Origin: Ecdyonurus torrentis
Taxonomy: Eukaryota > Arthropoda > Insecta > Ephemeroptera > Heptageniidae
Length of the DNA: 64,000 nt
NCBI GenBank assembly: GCA_949318235.1
Contig: OX439132.1
Coordinates: 17,553,256 to 17,617,255 of the forward strand
Direction: 5' to 3'
In this document: piece after piece, positions 30,388 through 46,006 of the stretch
How positions within the stretch are numbered: position 1 is the first letter of the stretch
How the letters are laid out: every line of letters begins with the position of its first letter
The notes under the pieces: model-generated
Told to the model about the DNA's origin: nothing
The model's input: the letters and a program-made list of their open reading frames with translations, nothing else
Databases searched by the model: none
Translations under genes and position numbers: made by a program

Positions 30388-30641
30388 ACGGAAAAAAAAT
30401 TACTACTAATGGCAAGTACGTAAATTCTGTAAATTGCAATAGGTTAATCTGGAACAGGTAGCAATTAAAACATACTACAATAAAGTTGTATCTCATCTAG
30501 ATTAGGTAACATTTCACCTGCATTAGGTGCCAGTGTAGTATATTAATACCTGTTCCAGGTTAATATTTACCTATTGAAATTTTCAAGATTCACAACTGCC
30601 TAACTGTACCTAACTGCCATCAGTAGTCAATATTTTCCGAG
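30388..30641. mobile_element. MITE with CGGAAAA...ATGGCA terminal repeats
   Basis: The left end reads CACGGAAAA then ACTACTAATGGCA; the reverse complement of the right end reads CTCGGAAAA then GACTACTGATGGCA. Inner inverted repeats follow: AATAGGTTAAT and TGGAACAGGTA on the left pair with TACCTGTTCCA and CCTATTG on the right. The unit is about 254 bp and non-coding. No clear target duplication, so the superfamily is open. Confidence 0.7.
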
Positions 30642-30669
30642 TTTTTTTTTTATGGCTTTGTATTATATT

Positions 30670-30824
30670 TTAAAGGCGTAGTTTGTGACTTCACAAACCC
30701 TCAGCTGTGATTTTGTGAATGGAAAATAAATTAGAAATCAATGATTCCGACCAAATCAATGTTGATATTTAGGTATGTTAGGATATTATACATGTTTTTT
30801 GTTCAAGGTGTTCTACGCCTTTAA
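30670..30824. mobile_element. TTAA-flanked MITE with AGGCGTAG ends
   Basis: The 155-bp unit starts TTAAAGGCGTAG and ends CTACGCCTTTAA, a perfect 12-bp inverted repeat that includes the TTAA. It lies 29 bp right of the previous MITE. The interior has a small inverted repeat (TTGTGACTTCACAA). No coding capacity. Confidence 0.8.
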
Positions 30825-32524
<1,700 letters not shown>

Positions 32525-33161
32525 ATGAACAAAAACAACAAACTCTAAGACATTATTATATCAGGAAGTCATTTTTACCAAATATTAATACCAATATTAA
32601 TTAAATAAAGATCGAATATCAATTTGATTACTATAACGGAAAAGTATAAAGCTTTTTTTTCTTCTTCTTCATAATTGAAATTTAATGGTTTAATTTTTTT
32701 ATATTACGTATAGAAGTTTCAATGTCAGGTAGCGGTTTTATAATACTTTTTTTTCTAACCACAAAAAATTGCTTAAATTTAGCAAAGGTAAAATGCATTT
32801 TAAAGGTTTTTTGAATGAAATTTTTGTAATGCGTTTTACAATAATTATATAATTTCCTAGAACAAGATATTTATTTTTGATTGATTGCCTTATGCCATAA
32901 CAAATTTATTTTTACGCTTAATTTTTTATTTTAGAAATTATAAAATTAGATTCATCATAAAGAATCCTCACAAGTTGTAATATTATTATATAATAATATT
33001 GAATAAGTAATACAAGATTGAGAAAAGTTTCTTTTCAAATGTATGCAGTTATTGCAGTTTTGGAATTCAAAAAGACATGATGTTTAATCAGATTATTCAT
33101 ATTGATTTTTAATGGCACATTTACTATTATTATTATACGATTTAATATATTGTAAATAAAT

Positions 33162-33162
<1 letters not shown>

Positions 33163-33194
<32 letters not shown>
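33163..33194. repeat. (GA)n microsatellite
   Basis: A perfect AG run of about 32 bp. Confidence 0.95.
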
Positions 33195-33200
<6 letters not shown>

Positions 33201-34059
33201 TATTTTAATTTTTTTCTTCATTTATTCAAAAGTTTAGAAAAAAAAGAAGTATGGAAACACAAAGAAAGAAAAATATAAAGACGACAGTAGTAGGTAGGAA
33301 GAGGTGAGCAAACACGAAACATAAAATTAAGTTAATGCATTTCCACCTGACAGAGATTAGCATACGTCATTTACTTAAAATTCACGCCATCCTCACTTCT
33401 TTTGTTTTATACGCAAATGCATGTCAAGCCGCCGGGCTGGTGCTCTCTAATAAATTATAAATGTGAAAATTGTTATGTATAATAAATTAGAATGAAGAAA
33501 AAAAAAATCTTTTTATTATTATCATTATATATAAAAGATTTAGTAAATAATGTGCCTTGTAAAAAATAATACAAAGGTTAAAGATAAAAAAAAATGTAAC
33601 TTTTCTTTATGATATATAACATTATAATACCTGGAGACTTTTATCAAGTTTTTTTTATATGATTTTAATATATCATAAATTAATTAATTTAATATTATTG
33701 TATATTTTTTGTGGTTCTTGATGATTATATTTATTTTATTTATTCATCAATTATTTATTTAGTAACTTATTTAAATTTATGTCAACCCATTGGTATACTT
33801 ATAAATGTAAAACTTTAATAATAATATGTACATTTAAGTTTAAAATTATGCAAATTTATATCCAAGCTTAAAATACTGTTTATGCTTTAATGTTCAGAAA
33901 TAGGATAGGATATTTTTGACTATTTGTTTCATGCAATAAAGATATTATTGATTTATTATGACTTGATTATATGGCTATTGGTTTTCTGAAAACTCATTTT
34001 TATCTGCATTTACTGAATATATTTGTTACTTGTTACTATAGTTTTTGAGTTTGAAAAGG

Positions 34060-34506
34060 CAGTCTTATCGTAAATACGATAACGATACTAAAACGATATT
34101 CGATTATCGAAACGTTATAGATTAACAGTTTTATAAAAGTTATCGTTATAGATTAACAAAAATTGACGATATTATCGTCGCATCTATAACGATACTTTTT
34201 GCTCCAAAAATAAGAAAAAATACACATACAAAAGCAAGAAAAGTGCGCAGAAAATAAGAAAATATTATACCAAAAATTTAAAAAGTATATGTTAATGAGG
34301 TGGTTAATAATTGTAGGTATAGTACAGTCATGAAACAAGAATATAAAATATTTTATTTCAATAAAAAATTGAATTATTATAGTTATCGTTATCGAAATAT
34401 CGTTATCGTGGGTGATATTTTTAAAAGTAACGATATCGTTATAGTGTGGTGCTAGAATATAGTATCGTTATCGTTATAGAAATTTTGGGTATCGAATCCA
34501 AGACTG
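34060..34506. mobile_element. Non-autonomous hAT element, second copy (inverted)
   Basis: The 447-bp unit begins CAGTCTTATCG and ends CGAATCCAAGACTG. Its right end, reverse-complemented, matches the left end of 6239-7484 closely (TTCGATACCCAAAATTTC, then CGATAACGATAC repeats). Flanks are GAAAAGG on the left (34053-34059) and GAAAAAGG on the right (34507-34514), consistent with an 8-bp target duplication that lost one A on the left. No transposase. Confidence 0.85.
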
Positions 34507-34514
34507 GAAAAAGG

Positions 34515-36026
<1,512 letters not shown>

Positions 36027-36930
36027 GCATGTGATGAAGGTTGGGGAAGAGGGATAAACTATAATAATATATAAAACATGTAACGTCCACTCAAGTTTAC
36101 TAGGAGAACGTAACAAAAAAAAAAGTTGTAATTTTAAATTTGATGTAATTACAAAGAGATTACATATTTTAATTTATTTTGTTATAAAAATTTTAAATAT
36201 AAAACATACGTGTGTGGATAATGTATATAAATTAAAAGTTTTAATTTGTGGTATTTGTGTTTTGAAATGTGTTTTTCATTTAATTGTGGAGAGTTTTTAA
36301 GTATAATGGATATGTAGTATAAGTTTATATAAATTTCTATAAGTAAACGATTTAGTTTACGCTTCCCATTTTACAAGATTTAAACGTTGCTATTGTATAA
36401 AGCAAAATAATAATAATAATGTATAAAAAAATCTTTACTGACAAAAATAAATTAACAATAACTATGCTAGCAAAATTTCAGCACATCATTATAATACCAT
36501 TTATGTTATACATAAAATAAAACTGGCTATGCTGCACAATGCAAGAAATATGTTTTATGAAGCATGGTATCTCAAAAAAAGCAACATAATGACAAAAACC
36601 CAGCATAAATTACTTAATTTTTATGATCCGTGTTCAAAAAGGTGATTTTCTTAGCTTCAATATTTTTTTATCCTGTTTACTTCTATTCTAATTGTTGATA
36701 ATAATTAATTCTGCATATTTACAATGATATTAGTGTCCTATATTTTTAATTTAATATATTGCTACGCGGAAGGATTACATTTATGTTGAGTGGTCAAATA
36801 ATACAATTGCGTTTGTTTATTTTAAAATTGACTTTATATTCAATTTTATCTCTATCTATAAATTGGAAAATTTGCTTCAAAATACATTATAATGAAATTG
36901 AAATTTTAGAGGTATCTTAACCATAGAGTA

Positions 36931-37055
36931 TGTACACGATTGTGTTAATATATTTTATCATTAAAAATTTGTTTAGAACTTTTTAATGTTATTCTTATGA
37001 GAAAAACATGAACTAATTTCAAATGATAAAATATATTATCACAATTGTGTGTGCA
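36931..37055. mobile_element. Small MITE with GTACACG ends, copy 1
   Basis: The left end reads TGTACACGATTGTG and the right arm ends CACAATTGTGTGTG. AATATATTTTATCATT on the left pairs with AATGATAAAATATATT on the right around a core containing TTCTTATGAGAA. About 125 bp, non-coding. Related copies are at 45026-45154 and, decayed, 52164-52250. Confidence 0.6.
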
Positions 37056-37964
37056 ATTGATTTATTCATTAATTTATTGTTATAAAATAGTGTTGAAGAA
37101 TGTATGCTGTATTTTTACTGAATCAGAAATAATAACAATAAAATAGTTTGAAGGAAAAGTTTGGAAAATATTTTTTATTTAGTTTAGTTTATTTTTAACC
37201 AAAAGCAGGCATTTATACTTGTACAATACATTAGTGGTACACACACACATAGTAAGTTCATTATAAGACACAAAATATAAGGAGAAAAATTACTCATCAT
37301 GCATTATAATTATATGAGAAAATAGAATAAAAGCGAACAAATTATCCTTAAGCATTATTGAACTTTTTTTTTTATATAATTGATCAATTCATTTATTAAT
37401 TACATCAATTTGCTCTTTGTTACATAATAAAGTAGACCTTCGTAGAAATGCATTTTTAAATGCATCATTATTTATGTATGTTATTACTGTTATTACATTA
37501 CTTAGAAAAGTGGCGGGTTTCGCAGTACTATTAAGCAATCATTAAATTTTATTTGGACATTCTATTCTATTACAGTTCATAGATTTTAGTGATTTTACAA
37601 AACATGCAGTATACAAAATTTCTTCAGTTGCACATTAATTTTGTGTAAAAGTACAGAAATCTCTTTATTATAATAAATTTCAACTTTTAACATCAAATTG
37701 AACTTCATGAGGTTTTATACGTTCTTAATGGTAGTATTTTTTTTATATATATAATATATTTTAAATAAAAATTCAAGAAAACCTCTTTATGAATTAAAAG
37801 AAAAAAATCTCAACAAAAATCGTAAAAATAATAATTGGCACTTTAAATTTACGCAAAAATAACATTCCTTTGATACCAAAAATAAGTCTTTGTTTTTATA
37901 TTTAAAAAATCAAGCTTCAAATGAATATTCATCATTAAATCAAGTACTTTTAAATCCCCCTCTT

Positions 37965-37968
<4 letters not shown>
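37056..37968. other. AT-rich gene-free stretch
   Basis: No exon or element ends recognised. Confidence 0.5.

Positions 37969-38048
<80 letters not shown>
37969..38048. repeat. (TC)n microsatellite, 80 bp
   Basis: A perfect TC run of about 80 bp. Confidence 0.95.
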
Positions 38049-38051
<3 letters not shown>

Positions 38052-38896
38052 AGAAGTTTTTTTTTAAGTACTTGAATACTATTTTAAATCAATAAAAACA
38101 TGTTGGTAATCTGACTAAGAGATTTAAATTTAAGCGCGAAAAGTGAAGAAAATGAAAGGGGACCTCAAAATGTCATTAAAAAGACAATTCTAGAAAAAAA
38201 ATCTTGATGAATACATCAATCGATTTCTTTACGTTTTATTTTATACGTACGTATTCGGTTTTATACTGCGGGGAAGTTGATTGAGCTCTTAAAAGTATTT
38301 GAAAAGAAAGATATTATATATTTTTACAAATCTAAAGTAGCTATTTTTTTTCATACACAACGAATAAAAAGCATTCTTTTATTTTACTTCCTGAGAATAT
38401 AAATAAAAAGAGTGTTTTTTTTTTTTTTTTTCAATTAAGCATATTTTCAGTGCACTTAGAAGTAATTAAATTATTTTATATAACAATTGAATTGTATGAA
38501 AAAAAAATTACAGGGAACTTGAAGTTTTTTAATTAAAAAATATGATTACTCATACTTTGACTATGCATAGTTTTTTATTTTAATATCTGCAATTATGCAT
38601 TGTTTACATGTCATAGTCTAAAATTGCATATTATTATGCTTTTAAATAAGTTTTATAATATATAATTTAACTATGAATTGAAGTTGTTGATAAATACAAT
38701 TTTTACTTTATTAATATACATCGTTAGCTTTTTATGAATAAGGCTTATTAAATTAACAAATTTGATTGCAATTACTCGTATCTAAGGAAATAACGTAGAG
38801 TAAATTTACGATTTTTTTAAACAATATAATGAAATTTTCTAATTGTTATATAGATTTTATCTTGGCTTGCAAATTTGATTTAATCAAAATGTAAAT

Positions 38897-38930
<34 letters not shown>

Positions 38931-39430
38931 ATCCAAAAAGTAAAGAATAGATAATAGTATTCAAGAATAGAAATAAAAGCGTAAGTTTTCACTTCAAGTT
39001 GGTTAGTGAACTAAAATTTAAAATGGACTTCATATACAAAACTCATAAACGTTAGTTTTGATAATTTGCATAAAACAATATCATAAATCAAGCATAATTT
39101 ATAATGGGTTTTATTAACTTTGTATAGATAAACATTATATTACAATATTTATATTATTTACCTTTTGTTATAAACTACGAGACGAATATTTTGTTACTTA
39201 AATTATAATTATTATTTTAATTCTGTGTGTTTTGTATTTTGATATTATAGCCTTATATTTTGATTATATTTTTTAACTGAACTAAATCATGTATTAAGTA
39301 ATATATTATTATCTAACATTACATATTAATGATTAATTACAGTATAATCGGATATTGTGTAAAAAAAAATCTTTCTAGACTTTTTTTTTTTTTTTTTGAT
39401 ATATATATTTCTACTATATTTTACTTTTAC
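38049..39430. other. AT-rich gene-free stretch
   Basis: Poly(T) runs lie at 38419-38431 and 38901-38928. No exon recognised. Confidence 0.5.
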
Positions 39431-39461
39431 ATGAAAGCCACAATATTTAAAAGTAGCGTGT

Positions 39462-39647
39462 TTATGACGTCAGAAACATGCAAAAATTAGTAAAAAATGT
39501 TGTACGGGTTGCATAAATTGAAATTTTCTGATCACTGGTATACGGAGCTACAGTTGGGTTTTTAGACATACTAAATTTATTTATGTAAGTCCAATCAAGT
39601 GTTTTGTGATATAAATGCTTAAGCTTTCTTTTGGTCTATTCCTTTAA
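39462..39647. mobile_element. TTAA MITE, family 1, copy 3 (5' part missing)
   Basis: This copy shares the inner half of 26910-27251 in the same orientation, from the central palindrome (GTGTTTATGACGTCAG) through GTTGCATAAATTGAAATTTT to the right end GGTCTATTCCTTTAA. The left half is absent or unrecognisable. TGACGTCA is intact at 39465-39472. Confidence 0.75.
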
Positions 39648-40025
39648 GGCCTTAGTAATCCTAATACCCTACAAAGTTTATGGGCATGACGTCATACTGA
39701 ATGCACTTCGACGCCATACAAGATCAAAGAATAACATTGTTCAGCATAGGACACATTTTGATATTTCTGTCTAATTTCTTTGAAAAATAAGTCAATTTGT
39801 TTGTTATTCATATTTTTTTTCGCATATTTGAAAACCTAATTCAACCTGTTAACAGCATCACTGCTCTCAAAAATATTACTAACTGTAAGTATATTAAAAC
39901 TTGAAAAATGTGTTATTTTTCCATACCACACCATGTTATTTAGTGCTCACATATGGCGTCGACTTTTATATAAATGCAACCACCCTTTATTTTCTAACTA
40001 TAGGTAGAAATTCTAAGCCTTTTAG
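39644..40025. mobile_element. Possible TTAA-type element abutting family 1 copy 3
   Basis: TTTAAGGCCTTAG at the left and CTAAGCCTTTTAG at the right form an imperfect terminal inverted repeat of about 13 bp. GACGCCATA occurs in inverted orientation about 65 bp inside each end (near 39710 and 39953). TGACGTCA lies at 39687-39694. The left TTAA is shared with the neighbouring element and the right one is degenerate, so the boundary call is tentative. Confidence 0.4.
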
Positions 40026-40610
40026 TGACGTGAGTACTTTGATTAATCACACTCTATGAATAACTTTTAATGATTTGAAATTTGAAAAAAAAAATGCAAG
40101 ATAAGCTTTTCAATATTCAGATATTATTTAAAGATTTGTTAAAAATAAAATACATACTATGTAAGCATTGCTTTTTGAAGATGGAGTACTCTAATCTTTT
40201 CTATATATTTATTTTAATCTCACATTTACAGAATTTATTTAGTCATAGAAAGTAAAAACTTTGACTGGACTTCATACAAAAACAAACAGATAAAGAGAAG
40301 TAAACTTCCAAGCTTATACACTTGTCATCATATCTATTTTATTATATCAGTTAAAAGAAATCTAAAGTTCAACATTTAAATGCTAAAAACTTTATGTATT
40401 AGGTTTTTTGATAACGTTTCACTAAGTTAGAGCAGAGCTTATAGTATCCTGTAGAGTATGCAACTAGTTGAACACAACATTTGATAGGTAACAGGGTTGA
40501 GCATTGAGGATGGCAAAGAAATCTTTTTTACTTGGGTATTACGATATTTTGACCAAACTTGTGTCTCTTTATGTGACGTGTACCATAAGATAAGTATTAT
40601 ATGTGGGGGT

Positions 40611-40615
<5 letters not shown>

Positions 40616-40691
<76 letters not shown>
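40616..40691. repeat. (GA)n microsatellite, 76 bp
   Basis: A perfect GA run of about 76 bp. The 84-codon frame through it has short non-repeat ends and resembles no family. Confidence 0.95.
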
Positions 40692-40693
<2 letters not shown>

Positions 40694-41199
40694 CTATGCG
40701 GGCTTTTTTCAAGTTAATTTCTTTCATCTTTCACTAAGTATTAATTCTTAACCAAGTATACTATACTATACTAATTTTTAAGTAAATAAATTACTCTTTC
40801 TTTACATTAAATATATCGTAACACAAATATAAGTACTAATAATTCTCATATTAGAAATTTAAAATATATAATAAAAATAAAGTCTCTAATGAAATATTTC
40901 AATATATATTATTTTATATATTTTTTTACATACATATTTTTTTTTTAATTTTACAATTTATAATATAAAAGCATCTTAAACCTATAATTGCAGTCAATAT
41001 AAAATAAGTACTTTTATATTCATGTTGTTTATAATAAAGTAGGGTATATTTAAGTTTTTTATAGTATGTATAAGTTATTATATATTTTATATATAAAAAA
41101 AAAGCTCTTTCAGATTTTCCCATGTAAAATAATAAACGTTAATATTATATCTTCTTCTTCTTCTCGTCATTCTCAAGCTATTCAGTTTTCAATTAGACG

Positions 41200-41414
41200 A
41201 GTTTTGCTGACGTAATATATGGAGAGGTGGGTGAAGGAGAAAGAGAAAGATGCTTTCTCTCTCTTGGACAGTTGTTGGAGAGAGAAATCTTGCTGAGTGA
41301 CTTGGTGAAGGGAAGGGGGTTGATGGTTGGCTAGTGTACAGTTGAAGCAGAAGGGGGTGTAGCGGTGAACGGGCGGGATGGCAAGTAAGAGACGTGATTA
41401 TATTGTCTTGCAAG

Positions 41415-41489
<75 letters not shown>

Positions 41490-41601
41490 TCATCGTTCTT
41501 GTTTCTAGAGCTAATCTTCCCCTTCATGCGTCTCTTTCCTATACACGTTCCTTCTTACGTATAGTATGTATATGCTAAGAGTTGAGTTGCTTTTGCTTAT
41601 A

Positions 41602-41637
<36 letters not shown>

Positions 41638-42129
41638 ACTGGACCCTACCCACCACCACCATCATCTCGTCTTATTTCTTTAAGAAAACTACTACAACCC
41701 CTCTCTCTTTCTATATGCCCAACTTAACTTACCCCTTCTATAACTTTCTCCCTACCTTCTTCATTTATATATGTATATCTTACCCCTTTTTTAGAGTACG
41801 AGAAAGAGAGAAAGACTTCTTCCCCTTATATGGTACCAATCGTTAAAATCTGGCAGCCAGCAAACTTGCCCACCCACCCACCTTTATGTATAAAATGCTA
41901 CATATTCAAACCCACCCAAAAACTTCACCCAATCTCCCCCGAAAAATAAAAAACTCATACCACCTCTCTTTCCATTTCTCTCTATACTGCTTTCCTTCAT
42001 TCTCTCCCTATATTCTAATCGATTTCATTTGCGCATGTGAAACCAAAACCATATAACCCTCCACCTCCTTCTCTTTACGACTACCACCTCAACTTTCTTC
42101 GTCCTCCCCCTTCCCCTTATAACCCACCC

Positions 42130-42130
<1 letters not shown>
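41200..42130. promoter_or_regulatory. Purine-to-pyrimidine switch island (possible regulatory region)
   Basis: The + strand is purine-rich from about 41220 to 41490, ending in (GA)n at 41418-41487. It becomes pyrimidine-rich from about 41505 to 42130, with (TC)n at 41602-41628 and many CCCACC and TCTCTC words, ending at a (TA)n array. GC content is well above the surroundings. No exon can be defended. Such islands could be promoters or simple-sequence-driven DNA; this is inference. Confidence 0.3.
41418..41487. repeat. (GA)n microsatellite, 70 bp
   Basis: A perfect AG run. The 112-codon minus-strand frame crossing it is Ser-Leu repeat plus low-complexity flanks. Confidence 0.95.

Positions 42131-42131
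<1 letters not shown>

Positions 42132-42191
<60 letters not shown>
42132..42191. repeat. (TA)n microsatellite
   Basis: A perfect TA run of about 60 bp. Confidence 0.95.
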
Positions 42192-42195
<4 letters not shown>

Positions 42196-43631
42196 ACCTT
42201 TTCTCTTTTCCTCCCTTATAACATTTATGTATATATAAAGTTTAAGTTGATTCTTGTATACATATATATACCACCACCATAATCATATATACATATTAAT
42301 ATTATAAACCTCTGAGAGTGTGTGCATTTCTGTATGAGAAGTTATTGTTTCTATACATGTCCTTTGTCCTTTGTTAAATTAATTATAAAGTAGAAGGTAG
42401 TAGAAACCTTACTTTATATAAACAGTAATATTGAAAACCACTGACTATGATTTTCATTTATTACGTTAATGATTATAATATCATATAAACAAAAAAAAGT
42501 TAAATATATTTTTAAATATATTTTTTTAGAGAAAGAGAGTAACATAATACTTAAACTGCTTTTATAAAAAATGGTATTGATTTTTTTTTCGTAATAGTTG
42601 ATAAATAAAAAAATTAAAAAGATTTTATCTTTTTTCAAAACAGTTATAAAATTAAATTTAAATAAATAATATAATGAGAGCTACTTAAGTAAAGTGAAAA
42701 TTTTCCCATCCAGTCAGTTACGAAGCACGTGAGTAAATGAAAATCTCGTGCATAACAGACATTACCCCTTTTCTCTCTCTCTCTCTTTCTCTCCCACCCT
42801 CTCTCTTCCACTTTATCTCCCACGCGCCTCAACGTTGTCATTCTCTTGACTCAATTCCGCAAAAGCCGCACATTAACCCCCCCAACCCCCCATCAAGTTA
42901 CCTTTACTTGAAAGCTTACAAGTCAGATGAGGCATAAGACAGTTGTGGCTATCCCAAACCTGGAGGAGTAGGGTGGGTAGAGGGTGGGGTAAGTTTTTGT
43001 TTGAGAAAGATACGAACAGTGACGTTTTCAAAGAACATACAAGTGGAGAACTCTTGAAAAGTAATAACTAATTAGTCCCATCTTCTTCTTCTTTTTTCTT
43101 TTACCCTACTATTTTTTTTTTTTTTGTAATATTATTTTTTCAAGAGATAACTCTTGAAATAAAAAAAAAATCTTTTATATAAACAAAAGTGGATTTTTTT
43201 AACATGATAGAATTAATTTAATTTTTTTTTTACTTGGTAGAGTACTTTTCTACATGAATTAAAAAATAATATGTGGATATAAAAGAATGAATATTTTTCT
43301 TTGATGACAATAACAAAAAATGTAAATTAAATCTTTGTTAAAATTAGACGAGTAATTTTCTTTTATTCTTTTTATATTTTTTTCAAGTGATGTTTTTAGT
43401 ATTCAATCATTTCTCCAATTGATCAAAAGCCACTTAGGCATTTTTTTTTTCAAATAAAAGTTTCATGTTACAAGAACAATTAGTGAGTGGATCATTTTTT
43501 TTTTTTTTTAATAAAAAAGAGCTAATTTTTAAATATGAAGTTTGCATTGCAAATACCATTTTGCTCTTCTTGAATTTGCGTAAAGGAATAAATTTAATTT
43601 TCTCCTTTTTTTCTGTAATTAACAACTAACA

Positions 43632-43666
<35 letters not shown>

Positions 43667-44080
43667 CTACAGTTACAATATTTATATCTGACAAACTAAA
43701 AATTATTTTGTAAGATATATTCTATTAAATGTAGGTAATCATATATTAATATCATTAATGCTATGCCATCAAAAAAGCTCCATATTTCAAAACAAAATTT
43801 ATCACTTTTCAGCACATTAAAATGTCTATACCATTATAATCGAACGCTATAAGACTCATAGACAAAGTGATTTCTTCCTTTTTTGAAAATGTAATTTTAG
43901 TAATTGACTCCAATACTAACAAAATTATAAGAATTAATCTATAATCTATAGAGAAAAAAAATATAACAATTTTCTGTACTGTATAATAAAATTTGATGTT
44001 ACACATTTAAATGAAGACAAACCATCCATATGTATACAGTATAACATAAATAAAGGTTTTACTATATTTTCTCATAATAA
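42192..44080. other. AT-rich stretch with a small pyrimidine/purine island
   Basis: At 42765-42900 the + strand is pyrimidine-rich (TC runs, CCCCCC), then purine-rich at 42958-43005, the reverse order of the 41.2-kb island. Poly(T) runs lie at 43491-43509 and 43635-43662. No gene seen. Confidence 0.45.
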
Positions 44081-44087
44081 TTAATAA

Positions 44088-44562
44088 TTAAAACTTTTTA
44101 TTGGGCGAAATCAGGTTAATAATAATAATTTTTAATTTTGCCTGTTGAGAATAAAAAAAAAAAAAAAACTATATAAATAAGATTTAGTTCCTACTTTGCC
44201 ATAAAACTATAGTGACATAAAATTTTGCACTGAAATATAGGTATGGTCAAGGCTAAGTTGTAAATTAAGCTAGCTAGTTTGAAATTTTCTTGTAGATCAT
44301 TAACTATATTAATATTCTTAATAAAAAATTCTCATAACGTATTTATATATTATCAATTATTTAATTTAGTGAAAGGAAAACTTTTCAAATTAAAATATTG
44401 TGTTTATAAATGAACTAATTTTAGTGAAATTTTGTTAATAAGAATTATAACATTATATGTCTAACACTATCAATTATTATATATTATAACTGACTGTACT
44501 GTAAAAAAGTTGGGTTAAATTGAGAGGTCGTACGCCTGATTTCGCCCAATAAAAGCCGTTAA
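44088..44562. mobile_element. TTAA-flanked element with ATTGGGCGAAATCAGG TIRs
   Basis: The left end is TTAAAACTTTTT followed by ATTGGGCGAAATCAGG. The right end reverse-complements to TTAACGGCTTTT followed by the same 16 bases. The terminal repeats are 28 bp with four mismatches. The 475-bp interior is AT-rich with no open frame of note. TTAA at both ends suggests a piggyBac-type non-autonomous element. Confidence 0.75.
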
Positions 44563-44574
44563 TTATTATTAAGT

Positions 44575-44810
44575 GGAAGAGGTTAAGGCAGCTGACTCGT
44601 AGCTCTGTGCTTCTGGCCGATCGCAGTGCTGGGTGCGTATTTGCAATTATGTAAGAGCACAACATGTTGCACACTTATCTCATGACGACGCATTCGAGAA
44701 GTGTATGATTGATGTGATTACACTGACCAGCCTGCGTATATAGACGTTACGCTGTACCACTGTTTCTCTAGACTGATAAGGCAAATGTTGGGCTGTATAT
44801 TTAGGCTGAT
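44575..44810 (+). mobile_element. Damaged SINE copy, 5' and central part
   Basis: From CAGTGCTGGGTGCGTA (near 44625) onward it follows the SINE at 14850-15207: GAGCACAACA, GTTGCAC, TGATGTGATTACACTGACC, GTTTCTCTAG and GGGCTGTATATTTAGG. The tRNA head is diverged and the B box has degenerated. Homology stops near 44805 and resumes at about 45195. Confidence 0.65.
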
Positions 44811-45025
44811 ATAAGATATAAGATTTTATTACATTCTATGTCTTTACAGAGTAGATAAAGCCAAATAACACAAATACATCAACAAATACAATACTAGCAC
44901 GTGGTTGTTACTGTGTTCATTATAGGGTGATAATGAAGATTTAGAAAATTTTAGGCTAGTTATATACTTAACGTTACTACATTCAAGAAAATCTGCAATA
45001 CCAGCACGTGTGTGCGGTTTCCACT

Positions 45026-45154
45026 ATACACGTGATATGATAATATATTTTAGCATTAAAAATTTAGGCTAAATTTCCAATGTAATTCTTATGAGAAGCA
45101 CAAAAGTGCTCAATTTAAATGATAAAATACACGTTATCATATTCGTGTGTACAC
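45026..45154. mobile_element. Small MITE with GTACACG ends, copy 2
   Basis: TACACGTGATATG at the left pairs with CATATTCGTGTGTA at the right, and ATTCTTATGAGAA is shared with the copy at 36931-37055. It lies inside the 44.8-45.2 kb segment that interrupts the SINE. Confidence 0.6.
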
Positions 45155-45194
45155 GTCGATTCGACAATGTATTAACGGAACTATGGTAAAAGGA

Positions 45195-45215
45195 GTAGCA
45201 CGATAACACAATATG
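45195..45215 (+). mobile_element. Damaged SINE copy, 3' end
   Basis: TAGCACGATAACACAATATGG matches the 3' end of the SINE at 14850-15207 (TAGCACAATAACACAGTATATGG). It lies about 390 bp beyond the break of the 44575-44810 segment, so the SINE appears to have been split by later insertion. Confidence 0.5.
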
Positions 45216-45556
45216 GCAGGAATTTTATTTATATTATAATGATAATTTTTATGTCAGCAGTTTTATAGCCTAGTGTGTAATAGACTTATGTTATAGTTAG
45301 TTAAATTATAAAATTATAAGAAAAGATTGTATAAATATTATTAAAATATACATTTTATTTTTAGTTCTTTGTTATTATTGATATTTTAATCTCAATTATA
45401 TTGCAAAAAAAAAAAAAAAAAAAAAAAAATAGAAGAAAAAAATATTAAAGTAATCAAAAACTTCTATTAAACATTTCTTAACATTATTAACATTTTATTA
45501 TATGTAAATTTTACCATGCTAATGAAACTAGTGTTGATGTTTTTTAAAATGCCATC

Positions 45557-45591
<35 letters not shown>

Positions 45592-45913
45592 TTTATTATT
45601 TTGTCGTGTTTTTGCGTGACTTAATGATATTATGGTATATATAGCAACTCTTTTTTTTTTCTTTTATAACCTAATAATATTATAGAAAGATAAAAATATT
45701 ATTTAACTTTATGATAGAGAAGCAACTACACAGTACATATATACAAACTAGAAACAAATTAAAGACGAAAAAAATCAATCGGAAAATGACACGAGATAAT
45801 ATTTCTTACATTTGCTCTACTTTTTATACATTACAAGAGAAAAAAAAAAAGGAAGAAGAAGAAGAAGAAATAATATATGTTAAAACAAAATAGATTACCG
45901 TAATATACATACA

Positions 45914-45917
<4 letters not shown>
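45216..45917. other. AT-rich stretch with homopolymers
   Basis: A poly(A) run lies at 45405-45429 and a poly(T) run at 45560-45588. No gene is visible. Confidence 0.5.

Positions 45918-45998
<81 letters not shown>
45918..45998. repeat. (TA)n microsatellite, 80 bp
   Basis: A perfect TA run of about 80 bp after ACAT units. Confidence 0.95.

Positions 45999-46006
<8 letters not shown>

Noticed and set aside
42037..42282. Proline-rich frame before the (TA)n array
   Set aside because: It results from CCCACC-rich simple sequence followed by Tyr-Ile codons of the TA array.
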